Source of the DNA: Verrucomicrobiia bacterium
GTDB taxonomy: Bacteria > Verrucomicrobiota > Verrucomicrobiia > Opitutales > Cerasicoccaceae
DNA length: 64,000 bases
Assembly: GCA_030425485.1 (NCBI GenBank)
Contig: JAUIAM010000016.1
Coordinates: 17,326-81,325, forward strand
Direction: 5' to 3'
The translations under genes and the position numbers were made by a program. Shown here in pieces: positions 1 to 7,824 of the stretch. Position 1 is the stretch's first letter. Each line of letters starts with the position of its first letter. Under the pieces are notes generated by a model. That model was not told the origin of the DNA. It saw nothing but the letters and a program-made list of their open reading frames with translations, and ran no database searches.

Positions 1-2633
1 GCCACGACTTTGGGCGCGAGCAATTTGTCGAAAAAGCCTGCGAGTGGCGCGACGAGCACGGCGGCATTATTTTAAAACAGCTCAAAAAGCTGGGCGCGTC
101 CTGCGACTGGGACCGCACCGTGCACACGCTCGACCCCGGCTACAGCCGCGCCGTGCTCACGGCCTTCGTCGAACTCTACCACAAGGGCATGATCTACCGC
201 GGCAAGCGCATGGTCAACTGGTGCCCTGTCAGCCTGACGGCCCTCAGCGACGAGGAAGTCATCATGAAGCCGCAGAGCGGTAAGCTCTACAAGATGCGCT
301 ACGAGATCGCTGAGCGCCCGGGCGAGTTTGTCGAGATTTCCACCACGCGCCCCGAGACCATCATGGGCGACACCGGGGTGGCTGTCCACCCGGACGACGA
401 GCGCTACAAGCATTTGATTGAAGAGGGCTTGCATGCCGTGCGGCCTTTCCCCGAGGCAAAAATTCCCTTCGTGGCCGACGAGCATATCGATATGGAGTTC
501 GGCACGGGCGTACTCAAGGTCACCCCGGCGCACGACCGGGCAGATTGGGACATCGGGCAGCGTCACGGCCTGGAGGTCATCGATGTGCTCACGCCGGACG
601 GCAAGATCAACTGCCCCGAGATGCCCGAGTTGCACGGCAAGGATCGCTTCGAGGCCCGCAAACTGGCGGCCAAGCTTTTAGAGGAAAAGGGCCTGCTGGT
701 CGAAGCCGAGAACTACTCCAATAACGTCGGCTTCTCCGAGCGCGCAGACGTGCCGATCGAGCCGCGCCTGTCCGACCAGTGGTGGCTCAAGTACCCCAAG
801 GTCGAGGAGGCCAAGGAGGCCGTCCGCTCGGGCAAGATCAAGTTTTACCCCGAGCGTTGGGAAAAGGTTTACCTGCACTGGCTGGACAACATCCAGGACT
901 GGTGCATCAGCCGCCAGCTCTGGTGGGGCCACCGCATCCCCGTCTGGTACAAGAAGGGGATCGACCGCGCCGCGTTGACCGACGCGGATTTACAGGACGA
1001 GACGAAGGTTTTCGTCTCCGTCGATGGCCCCGCCGACCCCGAAAACTGGGAGCAGGAGGAAGACGTCCTCGACACCTGGGCCTCGTCATGGCTCTGGCCC
1101 TTCGCAACCTTCGGCTGGGCAGGGCAAGGCCCTGCACCCTCGATGCTGACGCATCGTGAGGGGGCGGAGCCCCCTACGGCGCTTGATGCGCCTACCCCCG
1201 GCGGGGTAGCGACCAGCGGGAGCGTAGGGGCGGCAGCCCCTCAATCGCAGCAAGCCGAGCTTGCTTTCTGGTATCCGACTGCCGCGCTGGCCACGGGGCC
1301 GGACATTATTTTCTTCTGGGTGGCACGCATGATTATGGCGGGCCTGGAGTTCATGGGCGACGTGCCGTTCAAGACCGTTTACTTCAACGGCATCATCCGC
1401 GACGGCAAGGGGCGTAAGATGTCCAAGTCGCTCGGCAATTCACCGGACCCGCTGGAGCTGATCGAGAAGTTCGGGGCGGACTCCATGCGTCTGGGCATGC
1501 TCATGATCGCGCCCAAGGGGCAGGACGTGCTCTTTGACTTCAAGACCGATCCGCAGACGGGCGAGATCACCGAGTGCGCCGCCCTGCAACAGGGGCGTAA
1601 CTTCTGCAACAAGCTCTGGAACGCCTGCCGCTTTCGCCAGATGTCTGACTCACGCAAAGACGCAAAGGCGCAAAGTGAAAATGAATCCGGTGAAAGTAAC
1701 TCTCTTAGCGTCTCTGCGGCTCCGCGTGAGAATACTTTAGTAAGCATTCTTCAGAGGCTTGAGCCGGAGAAGTTTGATGCCGACGACCACGCCATCCTTG
1801 GGTCGCTGGTGGCTGCGCTGGACAGCTTCGACAGCAATTTGGGCAAGTACGAGTTCAACCTCGTGACCAAGGTGCTCTACGACTTTTTCTGGGGTGACTT
1901 CTGCGACTGGTACCTGGAGGTATCCAAGGCCAAGATGCAGGACGAGGCCCTGCGCGGCAACTGCCTCGCCATCCAGGATCTGTGCCTGCGCCAGCTCCTG
2001 CTCATGCTCTACCCGATCACGCCGTTCATCACCGAGCAGCTCTGGCAGGACATGGGTTTTGCGGGTGGCACGGCTGATGGCGGTACGGACTTTATCCACC
2101 ACTACGACGCCGGCACCAGTGCCGCGCTCAAGGCGCAACTGGCTGAGGCCGGAGTGAAGCTCGACGCGGCGGCCATTGAGGAGGTGGACGCGTTGCGGGA
2201 CTTCGTTTCCAAGGCCCGCGCCATGAAGGCACAGTATAATTTAGCCAACAAGAAGGACGTGACCTTCTTCATCGTGGCGGACGAGGGCAACCTTGCCGTG
2301 GTTGACAGCCACGGCGAGAAGCTCAAGCGGCTGGTCGGCGCGCAGGGCATTGAGCCGCGCGACGACGTGCAGGACGCCCCGGCCAGCGTGACCGCGCTCG
2401 GCACGCTCTACCTCGACCTCGCCAGCAGCGTGGACACCGAGGCGGAGAAGAAACGCCTGAGCAAGGAGCTGGCCAAGCTCGAAGGTGCGATCAAAGGCGG
2501 CGAGTCCAAGCTGGCCAACGAGAAGTACACCTCCAAGGCGCCCCCGCATCTGGTCGAGGAAACCCGTCAGATGCTGGCCGACAACAAGGCCAAGCGCGAC
2601 GAGCTCCAGCGACTGATTAACTCGCTGGGGTAG
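1..2633 (+). CDS. valS: Valyl-tRNA synthetase, 3' part (5' end outside window)
   Basis: This class I aminoacyl-tRNA synthetase charges tRNA-Val in the cytoplasm and edits misacylated threonine. The reading frame is open from position 3, so the N-terminus with the HIGH motif lies upstream of the window. The KMSKS signature is at 1416-1430 in the context GRKMSKSLGNS. The anticodon-binding domain follows, and a charged C-terminal coiled-coil arm (about 2430-2620) ends the protein as in bacterial ValRS. Two stretches have no place in the family: about 45 residues after GWAGQ (1120-1265) and about 30 residues after the NKLWNACRF block (1640-1740). Both coincide with palindromic DNA repeats listed separately. 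They are in frame and contain no stop, so the gene is probably functional. Identity is very sure. Confidence 0.97.
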   Translation, partial: HDFGREQFVEKACEWRDEHGGIILKQLKKLGASCDWDRTVHTLDPGYSRAVLTAFVELYHKGMIYRGKRMVNWCPVSLTALSDEEVIMKPQSGKLYKMRYEIAERPGEFVEISTTRPETIMGDTGVAVHPDDERYKHLIEEGLHAVRPFPEAKIPFVADEHIDMEFGTGVLKVTPAHDRADWDIGQRHGLEVIDVLTPDGKINCPEMPELHGKDRFEARKLAAKLLEEKGLLVEAENYSNNVGFSERADVPIEPRLSDQWWLKYPKVEEAKEAVRSGKIKFYPERWEKVYLHWLDNIQDWCISRQLWWGHRIPVWYKKGIDRAALTDADLQDETKVFVSVDGPADPENWEQEEDVLDTWASSWLWPFATFGWAGQGPAPSMLTHREGAEPPTALDAPTPGGVATSGSVGAAAPQSQQAELAFWYPTAALATGPDIIFFWVARMIMAGLEFMGDVPFKTVYFNGIIRDGKGRKMSKSLGNSPDPLELIEKFGADSMRLGMLMIAPKGQDVLFDFKTDPQTGEITECAALQQGRNFCNKLWNACRFRQMSDSRKDAKAQSENESGESNSLSVSAAPRENTLVSILQRLEPEKFDADDHAILGSLVAALDSFDSNLGKYEFNLVTKVLYDFFWGDFCDWYLEVSKAKMQDEALRGNCLAIQDLCLRQLLLMLYPITPFITEQLWQDMGFAGGTADGGTDFIHHYDAGTSAALKAQLAEAGVKLDAAAIEEVDALRDFVSKARAMKAQYNLANKKDVTFFIVADEGNLAVVDSHGEKLKRLVGAQGIEPRDDVQDAPASVTALGTLYLDLASSVDTEAEKKRLSKELAKLEGAIKGGESKLANEKYTSKAPPHLVEETRQMLADNKAKRDELQRLINSLG
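1138..1252. repeat. GC-rich interspersed repeat inserted in frame in valS
   Basis: The segment has several short GC-rich inverted repeats (for example GGGGGCGGAGCCCCC at 1160-1174) and starts with TCGATGCTGACGCATCG. A similar start, TTCGATGCTGCGCATC, occurs downstream of ridA near 3206-3221. It translates in the valS frame to a Pro/Ala/Gly-rich peptide absent from other ValRS proteins. I infer a mobile or propagated palindromic element tolerated as a surface loop. Confidence 0.6.
1649..1730. repeat. Palindromic GCAAAGACGCAAAG-type repeat inserted in frame in valS
   Basis: The element opens with CTCACGCAAAGACGCAAAGG and closes with the complementary GCGTCTCTGCGGCTCCGCGTGAG block; the outer arms CTCACGC (1649-1655) and GCGTGAG (1724-1730) pair exactly. 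This style of repeat, with tandem GACGCAAAG units against CTTTGCGTC-like units, is normally seen between genes in many environmental bacteria. Here it lies inside valS and adds about 27 residues without breaking the frame. Confidence 0.7.
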
Positions 2634-2645
2634 TTTTAAGTTACG

Positions 2646-2752
2646 TCAGTCACAGCGGACACAAAGTAAGCCGAGAAGATTGAAATCAGACTGGATTTTT
2701 CCGCACTAAACGCTTTGTGTGCTTTGTGCTTCTTTGAGCACTTTGTGATCCG
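2646..2752. repeat. Intergenic repeat with CTTTGTG units
   Basis: The valS-ridA gap has CACAAAG on the left (near 2658) and three CTTTGTG units plus a CTTTGAG on the right (2712-2748), so that the left unit can pair with the right units. It resembles a further short interspersed palindromic family. It ends just before the ridA start region and may also act as a weak terminator or leader structure. Confidence 0.45.
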
Positions 2753-2768
2753 AACACATTTTCTTTTT

Positions 2769-3155
2769 ATGCCACAGAAACAGATCATTAAACCCGAGGG
2801 GTCCGCACCTGCGGTGGGGCCGTACAATCACGCCGTTCGCGTTGGCGACATGCTTTTCTGCTCGGGGCAAATCCCGATCGATCCGGCAGATCCGAAGGCG
2901 GCTTTTCCGGCAGATGTGACGGCGCAGACCGAGCGCGTGCTCAAGAACGTCGGCCTCATCCTCAAGGATCAGGGCCTGGACTACACCAACGTGATCAAGA
3001 GCACGGTCTTCCTGACCGACCTGGGTGAGTTCGCCGACATGAACGCTGTGTACCAAAAGTACTTTACGGCTGACTTCCCCGCCCGCTCAACCATTCAGGT
3101 CGCCGCGCTCCCGCTTGGCGCCAAGGTTGAGATCGAGATCATCGCTGCCTACTAG
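2769..3155 (+). CDS. ridA: RidA family enamine/imine deaminase
   Basis: RidA (YjgF/UK114) hydrolyses reactive enamine and imine intermediates released by PLP enzymes such as threonine dehydratase, protecting other PLP enzymes in the cytoplasm. The 128-residue product has the normal length. It carries SAPAVGPYNHAV near the N-terminus, FCSGQIPIDP, the NVIKSTVFLTDL strand-helix, and the C-terminal signature block with the conserved Arg (DFPARSTIQVAALPLGA) that binds the substrate carboxylate. ATG 2769 was chosen because the family starts about there; an in-frame codon at 2715 would add residues encoded by the upstream repeat. It stands alone behind valS. Confidence 0.95.
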   Translation: MPQKQIIKPEGSAPAVGPYNHAVRVGDMLFCSGQIPIDPADPKAAFPADVTAQTERVLKNVGLILKDQGLDYTNVIKSTVFLTDLGEFADMNAVYQKYFTADFPARSTIQVAALPLGAKVEIEIIAAY

Positions 3156-3163
3156 CAGGCTTG

Positions 3164-3280
3164 CGGGGCTGCGCGCCCCGCCCCGCGGCAGGCACAGCCT
3201 GCACTTTCGATGCTGCGCATCATACTGAGATTGCCGAAATCAGCTATCGCTGTTTTGGCAATCTCAGGCGGCATCAAAAC
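3164..3280. repeat. GC-rich repeat and strong hairpin downstream of ridA
   Basis: The segment holds successive inverted repeats: GGGGC/GCCCC, GCAGGC/GCCTGC, and a long one with arms CTGAGATTGCC (3225-3235) and GGCAATCTCAG (3257-3267). It shares the motif around CGATGCTGCGCATC with the insertion in valS. It lies between convergent genes and may terminate transcription from either side. Confidence 0.5.
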
Positions 3281-3343
3281 TAGCTCCCCATCTTTTTAGA
3301 CCATTTAAAATAAAGTAGTAGCCTCGTTGAACTCTGTATTTTT

Positions 3344-3414
3344 ACCACAGATCACGCAGATGCTCACAGATAGCCTCGGAATAATCTGTATGAATCTGTG
3401 AAATCTGCGGACAA
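3344..3414. repeat. Palindromic repeat built of CAGAT/ATCTG units
   Basis: The left half has repeated CAGAT units (ACCACAGATCACGCAGAT, then CACAGAT) and the right half repeated ATCTG units (AATCTGT, ATCTGTGAAATCTGCGG), giving a long imperfect hairpin. This is a common kind of dispersed intergenic element in environmental bacteria. It lies just past the stop of the minus-strand membrane protein. Confidence 0.6.
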
Positions 3415-3432
3415 GATATTTCTTAAACCGCT

Positions 3433-4149
3433 CTAATCCGTGTCGGCTCCCGCCTCCTGCAGGGCCTTCTTGGCGGTGTGGCCGATCATGATGACTACGA
3501 CCAGCGCGACGACGAATCCGCCATAGACGACGGCGTCGTGGAGGGAAAAATGGTGCTTGGGGTTCGTGGCCGTAGTGGTGGCGTGGGCGGCGGCGTAGCC
3601 GAAGTACTGCGAGACGAAGCCCAGCGGCAGCAGCCCGAGCGTGCCGATGAGGAACTTCGGGTAGCTGAGCTTGCTCGCGCCCATCAGGTAGCTGCACGGT
3701 GAGGCCGGGACGGGGGCCATGCGGATGAGGATGCACAGCTTGATGCCTTCGCGGGTCAGGGCTTTTTCGATCTGTTTGAGCTTCGGCTTGCGCGCGATCC
3801 AGCGTTGCACGTAGTTGTGGAGGAGCAGGCGGGAGAGCCAGAAAATGTTACTCTGGCTGATGAGCAGCGCGATGGTGACGATGAGGAAGCCTTCGCCCAG
3901 GGGGAAGATGACCCCGGCGGCGATCAGCATGAGGTCGAGCGGCACGCACAGGGCGGTCAGCAGGCAGACGATGAGGATGTAGTAGACCGGAGCCCAGATG
4001 CCCTGCGCTTGAATCCACTTCTCGGCATGCGGAATGAAATGGGCGATCTCGCGGCCAGTGAAGATGAGCGTAACGATGACGGCGATGCCGATCAACGCAC
4101 GTACGACGGTGATGTGGGAGGGCTTGGGCGGAGGGTGCGGCTCGCTCAT
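3433..4149 (-). CDS. TVP38/TMEM64 family (SNARE-associated/VTT) inner-membrane protein
   Basis: The 238-residue protein is a polytopic membrane protein of the VTT (DedA/TVP38/TMEM64) group, implicated in lipid scrambling and envelope homeostasis; the bacterial function is not settled. Hydrophobic segments lie near residues 15-35, 52-75, 80-100, 160-185 and 208-230. The family core is visible as CVPLDLMLIAAGVIFPLG, then RMAPVPASPCSYLMGASKL, a re-entrant-loop block equivalent to the R-x-P-x-x-P region. The gene is convergent with ridA and separated from it by repeats. The product ends in a short charged tail. Family call is confident; role is not. Confidence 0.85.
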   Translation of the reverse strand: MSEPHPPPKPSHITVVRALIGIAVIVTLIFTGREIAHFIPHAEKWIQAQGIWAPVYYILIVCLLTALCVPLDLMLIAAGVIFPLGEGFLIVTIALLISQSNIFWLSRLLLHNYVQRWIARKPKLKQIEKALTREGIKLCILIRMAPVPASPCSYLMGASKLSYPKFLIGTLGLLPLGFVSQYFGYAAAHATTTATNPKHHFSLHDAVVYGGFVVALVVVIMIGHTAKKALQEAGADTD

Positions 4150-4340
4150 AGTGGTAAAGGGCTACGGGGTAGGGGCTTGTGTGGCGAGGCAAACCGAACC
4201 CGATGCGGCAGATTGGCCCGTAAGGGCTTTGTCAAAACCCGTGGCGGACCATTCGAGGCTCGCCAAAGGCTGCTTTTTCTGCAATCATATATGGCTTAAG
4301 TGGGCAATGCGTCCGCTTTACTGCGTATTGTTATAGAGGT

Positions 4341-4535
4341 ATGGGACTTATTTTTGAGGTTATCCAGCAGGAAGCTGGCGGGTATGAAGCAACTTGCCTG
4401 ACGGAGGCGATTCGAACCGCCGGGGCGGACTTGCTCGAGCTGCACACGAACATCAATCTGGCGGTTGATCGGCGCTTTGAGGACCGCATGCGTCCGCGCG
4501 CTGCGGACATCCACCTGATGTTTACCCGCGAATAG
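4341..4535 (+). CDS. Small HicB-like protein
   Basis: The 64-residue product (MGLIFEVIQQEAGGYEATCL...) has the strand-turn-strand start and alternating pattern of the HicB-like family often misnamed 2-oxoisovalerate dehydrogenase subunit. HicB proteins are partial RNase H-fold antitoxins against HicA mRNA interferases, but stand-alone versions exist. No HicA-like gene with the small dsRNA-binding fold is adjacent, so it is probably an orphan. It ends ITLHLM-like (DIHLMFTRE) as these short forms do. Function is unknown. Confidence 0.6.
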   Translation: MGLIFEVIQQEAGGYEATCLTEAIRTAGADLLELHTNINLAVDRRFEDRMRPRAADIHLMFTRE

Positions 4536-4621
4536 ATTTCTCGCCGGGACGCTTTCGTGGTTGCCAGCCAGGGGCATCGCTGGCTATGAAATGGCGCGTC
4601 AGTTAACGCCATTGAGTTGCC

Positions 4622-6037
4622 ATGAAAGAATATGACCTGATTATCATCGGCTCCGGTCCTGCCGGAGAAAAAGCCGCCGTGAAAGCCGCCTACCACGGCA
4701 AGCAAGTCGCTGTGGTGGAAAAGCGAAAAGACCTCGGTGGCGCCGGGACAAACACGGGCACGCTGCCCTCCAAGACCCTGAAGGAAACCGCCCTGTACTA
4801 CTCGGGCCTGAACGATCGTGGCCTGTTCGGTGTGGATAAGGAGTTGAAGCATGCGGCCGATGTGCAGGACTTTTTCTTCCGCAAGAATCAGGTCGTCGAG
4901 CAGCAGGAAGAGGGGATTGAGAAGAATTTCAAGCTCCACAACATCGATACGTATGTCGGCATCGGTAAGCTGAAAGACCGCCATACGGTGGTGGTCGAGG
5001 GCAAGGACGCCTGCGAACTCAAGGCGAACAACATCCTCATTGCCACGGGTTCTTTCCCCTTCCAGCCGCCGGGCATCCCCTTTGATGGTAAGTTTGTCCA
5101 CGACTCGGACACGATCCTGACCATTAACAAATTCCCCAAGTCCATCGTCATCGTCGGAGCGGGAGTCATCGGCTGTGAATACGCCACGATTTTCGCCGTC
5201 ATGGGTGCAAAGGTGAAGCTGGTCAACAGCCGCGAGGACATCCTCGGCTTCCTTGACCGGGAGATTTGCCGCGAGCTCAAGCAGGATATGGAAAAGGCCG
5301 GGGTGGAATTCGTTTTCGGTAGCCGCATCGACGATGTCGAGATTCTGCCCGAGGAGCACGAGTACAATGTCCACGCCAAGCTGACTAATGGCGAACCCAT
5401 CCAGGCTGAGATGTTCCTCTACGCCGCCGGGCGCAGCGGGGCGGTCAAGGGGCTCGGGCTGGAGACGATCGGCATCGAGGTTAACAAGCGCGGCAACATC
5501 GAAGTCGATGACACCTACAAGACCGCCGTGCCCAACATCTACGCGGTGGGCGATGTGATCGGCTTTCCCGCGCTGGCCTCCACCAGCATGGATCAGGGAC
5601 GCGTGGCGGTGACGCATATGTTTGAGCTGCACGGTTTGGAGAAGATCAGCGAGCATTTCCCCTACGGCATTTACACCATACCCGAGGTCAGCGTCTTTGG
5701 CATGACCGAAGACGAGGCCCAAGAGCAGAAGATCGACTACTGCGTCGGGCGCGCGCACTACAAAGATATGCCACGCGGCAAGATCATGGGCGTGAAGGAA
5801 GGGCTGCTCAAGATGGTGGTCGAGCGTGGCACGCGCAAGGTACTCGGTGTCCACATTTTTGGCAAGATTGCGACGGAGCTCATCCACTACGGCATGGATT
5901 TGGTGGAGCAGGGCGCAACGCTCGACCTCGTCATCAGCCGTGTGTACAACACGCCGACGCTGCACGAGCTCTACAAGTACGCGGCCTACAACGCCTTCAT
6001 CGAAGGCCACTTCCTGGAAGAACCGGTCGGCCACTAG
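4622..6037 (+). CDS. sthA: Soluble (Si-specific) NAD(P)+ transhydrogenase
   Basis: The enzyme is a cytoplasmic FAD flavoprotein that moves hydride between NADPH and NAD+, balancing the two pools. The 471 residues show the FAD Rossmann motif at the start (IIGSGPAGEKAA), the segment GGAGTNTGTLPSKTLKE, the central NAD(P) Rossmann motif VIVGAGVIGCEYA, the second FAD motif NIYAVGDVIGFPALA, and the C-terminal dimerisation domain. The position where lipoamide dehydrogenase and glutathione reductase have the CxxxxC redox disulfide has no cysteine, which is what separates transhydrogenase from those relatives. The gene is monocistronic, ending at a strong bidirectional terminator. Confidence 0.9.
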   Translation: MKEYDLIIIGSGPAGEKAAVKAAYHGKQVAVVEKRKDLGGAGTNTGTLPSKTLKETALYYSGLNDRGLFGVDKELKHAADVQDFFFRKNQVVEQQEEGIEKNFKLHNIDTYVGIGKLKDRHTVVVEGKDACELKANNILIATGSFPFQPPGIPFDGKFVHDSDTILTINKFPKSIVIVGAGVIGCEYATIFAVMGAKVKLVNSREDILGFLDREICRELKQDMEKAGVEFVFGSRIDDVEILPEEHEYNVHAKLTNGEPIQAEMFLYAAGRSGAVKGLGLETIGIEVNKRGNIEVDDTYKTAVPNIYAVGDVIGFPALASTSMDQGRVAVTHMFELHGLEKISEHFPYGIYTIPEVSVFGMTEDEAQEQKIDYCVGRAHYKDMPRGKIMGVKEGLLKMVVERGTRKVLGVHIFGKIATELIHYGMDLVEQGATLDLVISRVYNTPTLHELYKYAAYNAFIEGHFLEEPVGH

Positions 6038-6080
6038 TACTCGCAGAGTGCCGCCCGCGAGAAAACCCATTTCTACGCAC

Positions 6081-6114
6081 AAAAAAAGTCGTCCGTTAGC
6101 GGGCGACTTTTTTT
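6081..6114. terminator. Bidirectional rho-independent terminator
   Basis: A run of A, the stem AAGTCGTCCG, loop TTAG, stem CGGGCGACTT and a run of T form a nearly perfect hairpin with U-tracts in both directions. It separates convergent sthA and the minus-strand gene whose stop lies at 6113-6115. Confidence 0.9.
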
Positions 6115-6742
6115 ATGAACCGGGTGGTTTCGGGAGGGGGTTGTTTGGTCCGCCGTTGCTGGGCGTCTGCGGTTGCCCGCCGTTGTTTTCGCTCACGATG
6201 CGCCGACGGGGTATCATGGGGCCATTGCCCGTGCCACTGCTGCTGGGGGTGACGGACGGCGGAGCTGGTCGCGATGGCGTGCTGCTGGCGGTAACGCTGG
6301 CTGCGGCACCACCCGAGATTTGCATCGGGGTTTCGTCTACGGTGGCCATTTGGAGTTCCTCAGTGCGGCCGCCAGAGCGTATGTAGATGCTGGCCCGGCC
6401 TGGGTCGTAGCGAATGACCTGAAAGCCCTCGCGCATCTCATTTAGCGGCATCCAATAGCTGTCGCCTGATTTCTTGTCGTACAGGCTAAACTTTTGTTCG
6501 TCTCCGAAGTCGATCATGCCCTTGAACTCAAGCTGGCGTGCAAGAATGGGTGGGGCAGCCTGAGGTGGTGGCTGTACGGTGGGCGGTTGTGGCGGTCGCC
6601 AGCCCGGGGGGAGAAAGGGAGACTTGCTGATGAGATTGCTCTCCGCTGCCAGTGTGCCCGCAAAGCAAAGCCCGGCAGCCAAATAGCTTAGCTGCCCCAG
6701 GCGAAGGCGGATTTGGGTGCGGATACCCCTCATTTTGTACAA
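6113..6742 (-). CDS. Proline-rich exported protein of unknown function
   Basis: The 209-residue product starts with a basic n-region and a hydrophobic stretch (GQLSYLAAGLCFAGTLAAES) that looks like a signal peptide cleaved after Ala. A Pro-rich linker follows (residues about 45-65), then a compact domain (about 68-140) with LEFKGMIDFGDEQKFSLYD and YWMPLNEMREGFQVIRYD, and a Pro/Ser/Gly-rich disordered tail. The central domain is reminiscent of small periplasmic domains of type II secretion or pilus assembly proteins (GspC/PilP-like), but I cannot confirm that. It is followed immediately by the terminator shared with sthA. Confidence 0.6.
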   Translation of the reverse strand: MYKMRGIRTQIRLRLGQLSYLAAGLCFAGTLAAESNLISKSPFLPPGWRPPQPPTVQPPPQAAPPILARQLEFKGMIDFGDEQKFSLYDKKSGDSYWMPLNEMREGFQVIRYDPGRASIYIRSGGRTEELQMATVDETPMQISGGAAASVTASSTPSRPAPPSVTPSSSGTGNGPMIPRRRIVSENNGGQPQTPSNGGPNNPLPKPPGS

Positions 6743-6805
6743 GATACTCTAATTAGAACCCCGAATCGACGAAAAAGTCCCAACGAAAAGCCCTGAAAAA
6801 TGATA

Positions 6806-6991
6806 TCACTTCAGGCGAAGTAAACCTACGCCTGCGCCTAATAAAAAGACAGCGATGATGAGTGCGGGAAAGTGCAGCAGGGCCGCTTTATCTCGCAAGG
6901 AGGGCACGAGCCCCAGCGCGCTGATAACGCCCAGCGCAAAACCGCAGATGATGATGGCCAACCCGAGCTGGGCCGCGCGACGGTCTTTCAT
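6806..6991 (-). CDS. Small two-helix membrane protein downstream of ssb
   Basis: The 61-residue product has two hydrophobic helices (about residues 9-29 and 40-58) with short charged ends. Its start codon overlaps the ssb stop by one base (TGATG), so it is translationally coupled to ssb. In many bacteria this place holds rpsR and rplI. No function is recognised. Confidence 0.6.
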   Translation of the reverse strand: MKDRRAAQLGLAIIICGFALGVISALGLVPSLRDKAALLHFPALIIAVFLLGAGVGLLRLK

Positions 6992-7443
6992 CAGAACGGC
7001 ACGTCGTCGTCGACATCATCGTGGGCCGGGGTTGAGGAACGCCCGGTGCTGCGTGGGGGAGGGGAGCTCTGTGAGTAGCCGCCACCGCCACCGCTGCCAT
7101 CGTCGTCACCACGGCCACCCATGAACTGGAAGTTCTCCAGCGTCACGCCGAGCTTGGAACGCTTCTGGCCGGAGGTCTTGTCCTCCCATTCGTCTAGCTT
7201 GAGGCGGCCTTCGACGAAGATCGGGCGCCCCTTGGACATGTACTTGGCAATGACTTCTGCCTGACGGCCAAAGGCGTCGATATCGACAAAAGTGGTTTCC
7301 TCGCGCTTCTCACCGTCCTTGGTGGTGAAGTTGCGGTTGACCGCGATGCCAAACTTGCAGATGGACATGCCACTGGGCAGGGCGCGGACTTCGGGGTCAC
7401 GGGTCAGATTACCCATGAGCATAACTTTGTTTAGCGAGGCCAT
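6991..7443 (-). CDS. ssb: Single-stranded DNA-binding protein
   Basis: SSB coats single-stranded DNA during replication and repair and recruits partner proteins. The 150-residue product has the OB fold in residues 1-110 (MASLNKVMLMGNLTRDPE, TTFVDIDAFGRQAEVIAKYM, GRPIFVEGRLKLDEW), a Gly/Ser-rich linker, and the acidic tip DDDVPF that binds SSB partners. It follows rpsF on the minus strand, the usual rpsF-ssb pairing. Confidence 0.97.
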   Translation of the reverse strand: MASLNKVMLMGNLTRDPEVRALPSGMSICKFGIAVNRNFTTKDGEKREETTFVDIDAFGRQAEVIAKYMSKGRPIFVEGRLKLDEWEDKTSGQKRSKLGVTLENFQFMGGRGDDDGSGGGGGYSQSSPPPRSTGRSSTPAHDDVDDDVPF

Positions 7444-7518
7444 AATGGAATAAGCTGAAGGGTGCCCGATGACGGGTCAATCGTCATCGGGCACAAGAAA
7501 GAAAAAAACCGTAAAGGC

Positions 7519-7824
7519 TTAGTCCTTGGACTGAACCAGGACGCGGTTAACCTGCTTGTCCAGACGGAACTTTTCCTGAATCTGGGTGCTGGCAGCTGCC
7601 GGGCCGGTCAGTTCGTAGGCTACGTAGAGGCCGGCGGTGAAGTTGCGGTCCGTGACGCGGATGAACTCCTTCTGGCCCTGCTCCTCGACCTTGCCAACGG
7701 TGAAACCGAGGCTTTCGAGGGCGCCCTTGATGCGTTCAATGAGGGTCTCGACCGCTTCGGTGTAGTTACGGGTGTCGAGGATGAAGGTGGCCAGATACTG
7801 GCTCTGGGTTGCGGTGTCGCTCAT
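7519..7824 (-). CDS. rpsF: 30S ribosomal protein S6
   Basis: S6 is a small-subunit protein that binds 16S rRNA together with S18. The 101-residue product begins MSDTATQSQYLATFIL and shows the ferredoxin-like fold with YTEAVETLIERIKGALESLGF and YVAYELTGPAAASTQIQEKFRLD. ATG 7822-7824 overlaps the pth stop in an ATGA arrangement, supporting coupled translation and this start rather than the longer open frame upstream. Confidence 0.93.
   Translation of the reverse strand: MSDTATQSQYLATFILDTRNYTEAVETLIERIKGALESLGFTVGKVEEQGQKEFIRVTDRNFTAGLYVAYELTGPAAASTQIQEKFRLDKQVNRVLVQSKD

Noticed and set aside
4341..4535. A HicAB toxin-antitoxin pair
   Set aside because: Only a HicB-like frame is present; no HicA-like gene lies on either side.
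4331..6082. A 583-codon open frame antisense to sthA
   Set aside because: It mirrors the codon structure of sthA, whose product is a clear flavoprotein; the antisense product has no recognisable motif and runs through the terminator.
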